A DNA stretch of 64,000 nt from Sceloporus undulatus. Lineage: Eukaryota > Chordata > Lepidosauria > Squamata > Phrynosomatidae. The stretch covers positions 127,845,329 to 127,909,328 of the forward strand of contig NC_056525.1 of assembly GCF_019175285.1 (NCBI RefSeq), given 5' to 3'. Numbering within the stretch: position 1 is the stretch's first letter; the number at the start of each line of letters is the position of its first letter. The position numbers and the translations under genes are program-made. The notes below the pieces were generated by a model. That model saw nothing but the letters and a program-made list of their open reading frames with translations, searched no databases and was not told where the DNA came from. Below are positions 56,961 through 64,000 of this stretch, piece after piece.

Positions 56961-57874
56961 CTCAAGATGGTGGTCGGGGGGAGGGCTCTTCTATACAAGT
57001 GTTTAGTGTAGTGGATCAGTAAGGGCATACAGTAATTTTATATAGGTATCGAAGGAGGGGTCTCTAGATGTGGTTAAATTGTAACATCCACTAGTCCTAG
57101 ACAGCATGATTGATGGTTGGGGATTACGGGATCTATACTCTTAACATATGGAAGACCAACATTTCCCTTCCCTAGCTTTAAAGTTACTACAGAGTGAATT
57201 TTCTCATCCCTTTTCTTGACAAAGAAAAATCTTACCATTTTAGCCAATACTGTGTAACCTAGAATTGCTACATGTTTATTTTTCTATCAACTCTGTTGTA
57301 GTGAATACCCTATTGCCATCTCTTTCCAGCTCTCAATTCAAAGTAGATTGGATTTTTCATTAATATTGCCCCTCTGTTCATCATATTTTCTTCCAACTCT
57401 CACTCTTATAATACAAGTGAACAGGGTGTGCATAAGAGATATCTTTTGAAAAGTGATGCCTTCAACACACCACACCAGTAATTCAGCTACTATGATGCCA
57501 CATATGAGAATTATTATTTTGGGTGGATGGGGAAAGGAAAACAGATCTGTGACTTCAATACCAAGTGGCTCAGAGCCAAGGTGCAGATATAATCCCTATG
57601 CAGATACCTTGAAAGTAATCAAACTTGATAGAAAAGGATCAAGCAATCACATCAGATCTTGTGAGCTTGCATTTATCAGAAAACTGTTCTTACCCTCCAC
57701 CAGAATGGTTTATCCTGTCAATAACTGCTGAGCCCAATAACTATTGGCAGAAAAACTGCTGGGTTTATAAACCAAGTCTGGAATATAGCAGAGTAGTTGA
57801 CAAATTTGCAGAAACGTGGTGCACAGTCCTCAGTGAAGATGACAGGCACTGGATGTCTTCCAGAAGTGAAGGAA
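56961..57874. other. No recognised feature
   Basis: Non-coding as far as I can tell. Confidence 0.45.
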
Positions 57875-58316
57875 TTGCAGGAATCTCGGGAACTCTCCAG
57901 CAATCGCTGCTGCTCCGGCTCCAGCTGAATAAACGACCAGAGAAGCCAGGCTCCCGAAAGTGCTATCTTTATTTACAGAGTGCTAACCATAAATCACCAA
58001 TGCTACTATACAGATCAAACGAATACCAACTCCTACTCAAACCCACAAGCAATTACTGGTAGCCCTTGAGTTTATATACACTCCAGACCATGCGATTTCA
58101 CAAACTCAGCCACTTCCTGTCCCACACTGTAAAGTGTTCCCCTGTCCATGCAGACACATGTTTCATCATCCAGGCTTTGCTGCACGTAGGCAAGCAGAGT
58201 GACCTTGTGCCTATGAGCATCAGCTGTGGCTAATCAGCCTTGTCCTTCTGGTGCTGGATGCTCATGATCACACACACATCTAAGCATTTCTCAGTGTGCT
58301 GGATTTAACCCCTAAC
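57875..58316 (-). mobile_element. LTR, probably solo, minus strand
   Basis: Read on the minus strand it starts TGTTAGGGGTTAAATCCAGC, has a TATA box (GTATATAAACTC, about 58,070) and a polyadenylation signal (GTAAATAAAGATAG, about 57,968), and ends near GAGATTCCTGCA. No internal coding part was seen beside it. The exact inner end and target duplication are unclear. It is an old retroelement fossil of unknown family. Confidence 0.65.
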
Positions 58317-58455
58317 ATATATGCCTCAAAAAAAAAATGTGCCATCTCTAAAGGATGAAATGCAGTTATAAGAAGGATCACAGTCCACGCCAAATCAAAG
58401 AATCCTTAATACTTCAATATTTTCCCATGTTTACAACACTCACTTGCGTATCTTT

Positions 58456-58635
58456 CATAGAACTACAGAGTTGGAAGAGATCACAAGGGCTATCCAGTCC
58501 AAACTCCTGCTGTGCAGAAACACACAATCAAAGCACCCCTGACAGATGACCATCCAGCCTCTGTTTAAAAATCTCCAAAGGACACTCCACCACACTCCAA
58601 GACAGTGTGTTCAACTGTCAAACAGCTCTTACCAT
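58456..58635 (-). mobile_element. CR1 3' end, reverse
   Basis: CATAGAACTACAGAGTTGGA, CTATCCAGTCCAAACTCCTG and GACCATCCAGCCTCTGTTTA. Confidence 0.9.
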
Positions 58636-58743
58636 GTTAGCCAAAGTGCATTTTTCTGAATTTTGGTGTGTGCGGTATTCCACGTGAACCCAGATGGGCC
58701 CTGCCACGCAGTCTGCCATAATCCTCAGGGCGGAGAGACATGT

Positions 58744-59538
58744 TGTCAGAACTCCCCTGCATTCATATATTCATTGGTCATTTATATATTCATTTGGGGA
58801 TTCTGTCAGAGGGATTATTAGTTTAGGGTTTTGTTTAGATATTATTTGATTAAGGACATAATAGGTTTGATATATATTGGTTAGTTAGAATGTACTAGAA
58901 GGGGATAGATAGATGGCTAGCTTCTGTGCTTGCTTATTAGGATTGGAATGTTACAATGTTAGGGAGTTACCCAGCCAGGCCGAGACTGCTCTTGTGTTGG
59001 GAGGGGTGAGTTAAATCTTAAGAGTTAATGCTACTACTTATAGGCTGTTATAGTAATGTGTTCCTGATGTTAATATATGTTGTTGTTATGCTTTATATGC
59101 TGCTATGCATGTTGGGTTGTGGGATGATGGGATATATAACCATTCTTACATATACTCATAGGTTGTTAAGGTTTTATGTTACTTAGTTTAGTAGAGAGGG
59201 ATGTCTGGGTTTCAAGGCCACAGGTGCAAGGAGGAGATAACACTTGGTGAGAACTTAATTGTTTTGGGAACAGGTCGGAGAGCCCGGACGAGAGGACACT
59301 ACGTCATCTGGGTGGAGATTCCTCACTGCACGGGAAAAAGACTGATCCAATTAATTAACTTTATTGCTTAATGGGGGTGGGTCTGTTCGTGGGACTATAT
59401 AACCCATCTGTAACTATGTATCTTCATTCCTGACAAAGAAGTCACTTCTGTTGCCTATACCTTTACCTTTCAATAAAGCTGTTACTCTTTAGAAGCACAG
59501 CCTCTTGTTGTTTGGGGGTGGCAATTGGGAGTCTGACA
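58744..59538 (+). mobile_element. Solo LTR with intact ends
   Basis: A 795-bp LTR with perfect 7-bp inverted ends TGTCAGA and TCTGACA, flanked by a perfect 5-bp duplication CATGT (58,739-58,743 and 59,539-59,543). Its parts are a TATA box (GACTATATAACC, about 59,393) and a polyadenylation signal CAATAAAG near 59,471. No internal region is present, so it is a solo LTR left by recombination. The clean duplication suggests a fairly recent insertion. Family ERV-like, not further assigned. Confidence 0.88.
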
Positions 59539-59932
59539 CATGTACACACAACACCCAGGTGAGGTCAGCCTAATGGGACCTTTTGGGAACAATACCCCTA
59601 GGACTAGCCCAGCAGGTAGTTTGGGAATTGCAAATAGGATCATCATCACCTCCATGATCAGAAGACTGAGCAATGATTGCCTAGATATCTCACCCGGTGA
59701 GTCGGCTAATGACTTAATAAATTTAAAACGCCACCTCTCCAGCCCAGGAAAAACAGCTCCAGCCAAAGCCAAGATGGGAGACAGGAACCTACCTCCTTCC
59801 CAGTCCCACTCCATCAGGCAAAGTGTGGCGGACAGCCAAAGCAAGCGGCAAGTGGGCGTGGCTGAGGTGGCAGATTTAAAACACCGCCTCTCCAGCCCAA
59901 GAAGACCAGCGCCAGCCAAAGCCAAGACGGGA

Positions 59933-60000
59933 GCCTACCTCCGAGTGGGGCTGGGAAGGAGGTAGGCCTACCTCCTTCCCAGCCCCAATCGGAGGTAGGC
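59933..60000. repeat. 68-bp palindrome in the LINE 5' region
   Basis: Two 34-bp arms, GCCTACCTCCGAGTGGGGCT... and its inverse, abut at GGTAGG|CCTACC with about one mismatch. Confidence 0.85.
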
Positions 60001-60369
60001 TCCTGTCTCCACCTGGCAAAGATCGGTGGACGCACAAAAAACAAAATTCTGCCGGGACCCTGTCCATTATTTCTTTTCTTAACCCATTGGACAAAAGGGC
60101 AGGTGGTGGGCAGAATTAATATTGAACAACAGTGAGGATTAAATTAGATCTCACCCCACCGTTCCCTGGGAATACTGGTTAACAATATGATAGGACCCAA
60201 GGGAGATGGGGGAAATGAGATAGCTGGGGATAATGTGGGAGCAAAAATTGAAGTTGTAGGGGACAAAGGAAGATATGGCGATAACAGGGCGAAATTTTGT
60301 TACAAAAGATGATGGGATCAATGTCTGAAAGCGATCCCGCCTTCAGTTCACTCTGTTACCCAAAATAGG

Positions 60370-60741
60370 ATGGGGAGCTTATCAACCCTGCCACAGAACC
60401 TTACTCTGCTCCTTTGCAATGCTAGATCGGTTAAAAACAAGTCGCATATCTTCTATGACCTCCTTGAGGATGAAAAAGCCAATCTGGCTTGCCTTACAGA
60501 GACCTGGCTGGGAGAGGATAGTGCCATCACTTGGAATCAAGGCCTCCCAGCCAGGTACTCTGTCATGGAGCAGGTAAGGGAAAGTGGGCGAGGGGGCGGA
60601 GTGGCTCTGGTTTATAGAGGTAACATCACTTTGACCAGGATACCTGTCCAGAAGACCGACCACTTCAAATGTATATACCTAAGCCTGAAGACTAGGGATA
60701 GTATAGGGATTCTGTTGGTATACCGTCCACCCGTTGCTTAA
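60370..60741 (+). pseudogene. LINE apurinic-type endonuclease domain
   Basis: It reads LLCNARSVKNKSHIFYDLLE at the start, then CLTETWLGED with the catalytic Glu of TETW, GRGGGVALVYRGNITL and ILLVYRPPVA, then a stop. The later catalytic GDFN block survives only as a degraded GNFTIP-like stretch near 60,812, in another frame. This order is typical of the CR1/L2 endonuclease that nicks target DNA. Confidence 0.85.
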
Positions 60742-61639
60742 CAGACTCCCTATCCAAGCTGACACAGCTGGTTTCGGAGTTGCTGTTGGAGTCGCCCAAG
60801 ACTTTTAGTTCTGGGCAACTTCACCATCCCACTTGAGACCAGTTTAACAGGTGTGGCTCAGGAGTTCATGTAATCCATGACAACCATGGGCCTATCCCAA
60901 TTGGTTACCGGGTCTACACATTGCGCGGGTCATACTCTCGATGCGTTCTGTACGGAACAGGAATATCCATGGGTGGAGGTGGATGATACTTCCGCATGGT
61001 CATGGACAAATCATTTCCTGGTCAGGGTACAACTAAGAGCCACTGTCTGCCCCGTCGGGGGTGGAGGACCTATTAGAATGGTCCGTCCTCAAAGGCTAAT
61101 GGAACCATCTGGTTTCCAAAAAGCCCTAGAGGGTTTATTGGTTGATAATGCCAGTGAGTCTGTCGAAGCCTTGGTGAATACATGAACATCAATATTACCA
61201 AGGCTATCGACACAATTGCTCCCAAGCATCCTTTCCTACCCACTTTGAATTGAAAACCCTGGTATACCAGAGAGCTAAAGAACATGAAGCGAGTGGGACA
61301 ACTAGAGTGCGACTGGTGGAAAACTGGACTCCTATCTGACAGAACTCATCTTAAGAAATTTCTTTTTTCTTATAGAGAGGCAATAAAGGCAACAAGGAGA
61401 TCCTTCTTGTCTGCCCACGTTGCATCTGCAAAGTCTCGTCCGGCAGAACTGTTTAGGGTGGTGAGGGAATTGACGGTGATGCCATCTACCCAGAACCCTT
61501 TACTCAACCCAACAACAGCCTGTTGTGACACATTTAACAACTATTTTTCAGGTAAAATCTCTTAGATAAGTGCCCAATTGGACGCCAATGTTGAGGCAAA
61601 GTCAACTGATGAGGTGTCCAGTCAACCCGTTTATGAGAT

Positions 61640-62615
61640 TAGACTGGATCAGTTTGAGCTTGTGAGTCCTGATGATGTGGACAAGATCCTTGAAAGGTGA
61701 GGAATACAATATGCTCACTCGATCCCTGCCCATCATGGCTGGCCATCCAGGGGGGTGATGCCTTGATGGCATTTCTTAGAGGTGTCACCAACGCTTCCCT
61801 TAGGGAAGGTCATGTACCATCTGCTTTAAAAGAAGCGGTCGTTAGACCACTCCTGAAAAAACCTTCCCTGGACACCCTGGACATGAAAAACTATAGGCCT
61901 GTATCCCACCTGCCATTTTTGAGCTTTCGCTCTTCATCTCCAAGCAGTCTTGGATAAAAACAATTTTCTGGATCCATTTCAAACTGGCTTCAGGACTGGA
62001 TATGGGATGGAGATTGCCATGGTCGCCTTAACTGATGACCTTCATCTAAGCATCGACAGAGGAAGCATGATCCTGTTTGTGCTATTAGACCTCTCAGTGG
62101 CATTTGACACAATAGACCATGACATCCTCTTGGAACGCCTGAGAGAGTTAAGAATTGGAAGCACTGCTTTGTAGTGGTTCCATTCCTTCCTCTCAGGCAG
62201 ATTTCATAGGGTGATGCTCGAGGACGGTTGCTCTTCAAAAACGGAGCTCAATTGTGGCATCCCTCAGGTCGCCATTTTGTTCCCGATGCTATTTAACATT
62301 TATATGAAGCCGCTGGGAGAAATAATCTATAGACATGGGGCGGGGTGTTATACATATTTCTCCATGTCTCAGTCAACAGCAACGACAACAGATGGTATTT
62401 CTCTCCTCAATCAGTGCCTTGAGCCAGTAATGGACTGGATGAGGGAAAACAAGCTCAAGTTGAAACCAGACAAAACGGAGTTACTTATGGTAAGGGCCCC
62501 CAAACCAAGTATTGGGTTGCAATCTCCAGTCCTACAGGGGATCACACTCCCCTTGAAGGACTGTGTTCACAGTCTGGGGATGCTTCTTGATCACTCGCTT
62601 CATATGAGAAATTAA
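61640..62615 (+). pseudogene. LINE reverse-transcriptase domain, inactive
   Basis: Pieces in three frames: SLREGHVPSALKEAVVRPLL, KKPSLDTLDMKNYRPVSHLP, FLDPFQTGFRTGYGMEIAMV and LLDLSVAFDTIDHDILLERL (motif A, catalytic Asp present), then FNIYMKPLGEI and WMRENKLKLKPDKTELLMV. The YADD box is missing: where CHQYADDTQLY is expected the sequence reads CYTYFSM, so the polymerase centre is deleted. Confidence 0.85.
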
Positions 62616-62892
62616 GTGAATACGACGGTCAAAAGTGCCTGTTACCAGCTTTGGCTGATACACCAGCTGCACCCTTTCCTGGAATCAGGTGACCTTGAAA
62701 CTGTAGTACACGCACTGGTAACCTCATGACTTGATTTTTGTAATGCGCTCTACATGAGGCTACCCTTGTGCCTAGTCCGGAAACTTCAACTGGTACAGAA
62801 TATGGCAGCCTGGAATAACTAGGAGTGACCATATTACACCAATATTGAAGTCACTCCACTGACTGCCTATTAGTTTCCAGGCACAGTACAAT

Positions 62893-63171
62893 GTGTTGGT
62901 TATCACCTTTAAAGCCCTACATGGATTGGACCAAACCTATCTAAGGAATCGCCTGCTTCCATATAATCCGCCCTGTGCACTCAGATCCTCTGAGAGGAAT
63001 TTATTGCAACCCGTAAGGACTAAACTGATGGCGACCTCCCAAAGGACTTTCCCCGCTGTTGCTCCCACCCTATGGAACAGCCTGCTGGATGAGATTCGTC
63101 AAATATCCAACCTATATAGCTTTAAAAAAGCGGTCAAGACTGATCTCTTCCGGCAGGCCTTCCCGGAATAG
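62893..63171 (+). pseudogene. LINE C-terminal domain
   Basis: It reads MLVITFKALHGLDQTYLRNR, LLPYNPPCALRSSERNLLQP and VAPTLWNSLLDEIRQISNLY, then KKAVKTDLFRQAFPE and a stop, the conserved C-terminus of L2/CR1 proteins. Confidence 0.85.
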
Positions 63172-63295
63172 TACCCAACCACGCATAGATTCCCCATACT
63201 TGGTGCATCTGTGTATTTGTGTAATCCCGGCCGTGATGATTCTGCCCACTGCTATTGTGTTATTCTATTATTGTAATATAACTGGATTGATTTTA

Positions 63296-63320
63296 NNNNN
63301 NNNNNNNNNNNNNNNNNNNN
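63296..63320. other. Assembly gap, 25 N
   Basis: A run of exactly 25 N in the 3' untranslated part of the L2-type LINE. Confidence 1.
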
Positions 63321-63393
63321 GAGAAGTTTTTAATCTTAGAATGGTTTAATTCTTTTTTAAGGGGGGGGGGGGCTCTGTATATATTTCGTATTA

Positions 63394-63755
63394 CAGTTGT
63401 CCCCCATATTCGTTAGGGTTAGGGGAACAAGACCCCATGAATATGGAAAAACCGCAAATAACAAAAACACGTTTTTATACCGAGAGGACACCTCTCTAGG
63501 AATCTCTAGGTCCTCCAGTGCAACTCTGTGGTCAATGTCCAACATACACTGACCACAGAATGGCATTGGAGTAGCACAATGGTCTTTCAGTGAAACTTTT
63601 AGTTTAAAGTTGACCACAGAGCTGCACTGAGGACCTAGACAGTCCTAAAGAGAACATATTAATGAAATCTGTGAATAATCAATCCGCAAATATCAAATCC
63701 GCAAAATATCATCAATCCGCAAATATCAAAATCTGCAAATATGGAGGGATGACTG
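63394..63755. mobile_element. Complete Tigger-like MITE with TA duplication
   Basis: It starts TA|CAGTTGTCCCCCATATTCG and ends AAATATGGAGGGATGACTG|TA, inverted partners. It is 362 bp, without a transposase, and lies in the 3' part of the LINE. Tandem AAATATCAAATCCGC-like units sit near its right end. Confidence 0.88.
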
Positions 63756-63781
63756 TAATTATTATTATTATTATTATTATT
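63756..63781. repeat. (ATT)n microsatellite
   Basis: About eight ATT units. Confidence 0.9.
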
Positions 63782-64000
63782 CTTAGCACATCATCATCAT
63801 CTGTATATATTGTATTATTTAAACTGTTGGAAGCCGCGTTGATGTTTTCTACAAATAGCGGGATAGAATAAAAAAGATAAAAGATTGATTGATGGCTACC
63901 CACGAGGAATAAAGATGTATGTTAGAAATCCAATGATACACAGGGATGTAAATGTTTAATTCAATGCAACCAATGAAATGTGATTGTAGTTTTCTTTGGT

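Larger units (their letters stand above)
59544..63890 (+). mobile_element. L2-type (CR1/L2 superfamily) LINE, nearly full length
   Basis: In order: a 5' part with two diverged copies of a CTCCAGCCC...GCCAAAGCCAAGA unit (about 59,728-59,790 and 59,877-59,940), an endonuclease (60,370-60,741), a linker with MVRPQRLMEPSGFQKAL, a reverse transcriptase (61,640-62,615), a C-terminal domain (62,893-63,171) and a 3' tail ending in a GATT run. A 25-N gap and a MITE interrupt the tail. The frame is broken many times, so it is inactive. Its 5' end may continue left of the solo LTR. Confidence 0.85.

Noticed and set aside
54488-59538. An internally complete retrovirus-like element between the two LTRs
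   Set aside because: The LTRs are of different families and opposite orientation, and only CR1 text lies between or beside them.
1-64000. CRISPR arrays, bacterial operons or other prokaryotic systems
   Set aside because: No spaced direct repeats and no dense coding. All signals are those of an animal nuclear genome.

Overview
The window is vertebrate nuclear DNA, most likely from a squamate reptile. It carries CR1 and L2-type LINEs, Sauria-type tRNA SINEs with their A and B boxes, a second tRNA-derived SINE common in lizards, and many short inverted-repeat DNA transposons. Introns have canonical GT/AG borders. I cannot name the species. I saw no bacterial, plasmid or CRISPR features.

Only one host gene is supported: the 5' part of an axonemal dynein heavy chain on the + strand, matching DNAH2. 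A CpG-rich promoter-like block at about 3.06-3.83 kb holds four CCAAT boxes, a GC box and a perfect-half-site RFX X-box, the usual switch for ciliary genes. A candidate first coding exon lies at 6.37 kb. Dynein tail exons follow at 19.87, 21.20, 21.71, 27.73, 28.17, 29.12, 31.83, 32.23, 32.92, 33.48, 47.04 and 47.27 kb. The window then runs to 64 kb with no further dynein exon, although the protein should continue for some 3,800 residues.

The assembly is visibly disturbed. There are eight N runs, four of exactly 100 and four of exactly 25. Three runs bound inverted redundant copies: 6,648-8,695 of 2,471-6,168; 15,521-16,984 of 18,069-19,526; and 48,413-53,693 of 29,950-35,122. One bounds a direct copy, 36,757-42,087 of 31,511-36,731. 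As a result four dynein exons occur three times. The inverted copy at 49.9-51.8 kb is clean and open, the first copy has a few indels, and the middle copy is full of indels. The simplest reading is overlapping or error-rich contigs that were placed redundantly, not a gene cluster.

The last 10 kb (54-64 kb) is transposon-dense: CR1 pieces in both orientations, two LTRs (one a solo LTR with a perfect 5-bp target duplication), a nearly full-length but dead L2-type LINE, and TA-flanked MITEs. The long stretches not listed as repeats are intronic or intergenic, and I recognise nothing in them. I found no convincing undescribed biological system. The most informative items are the X-box promoter, the redundant copies and the nested transposons.
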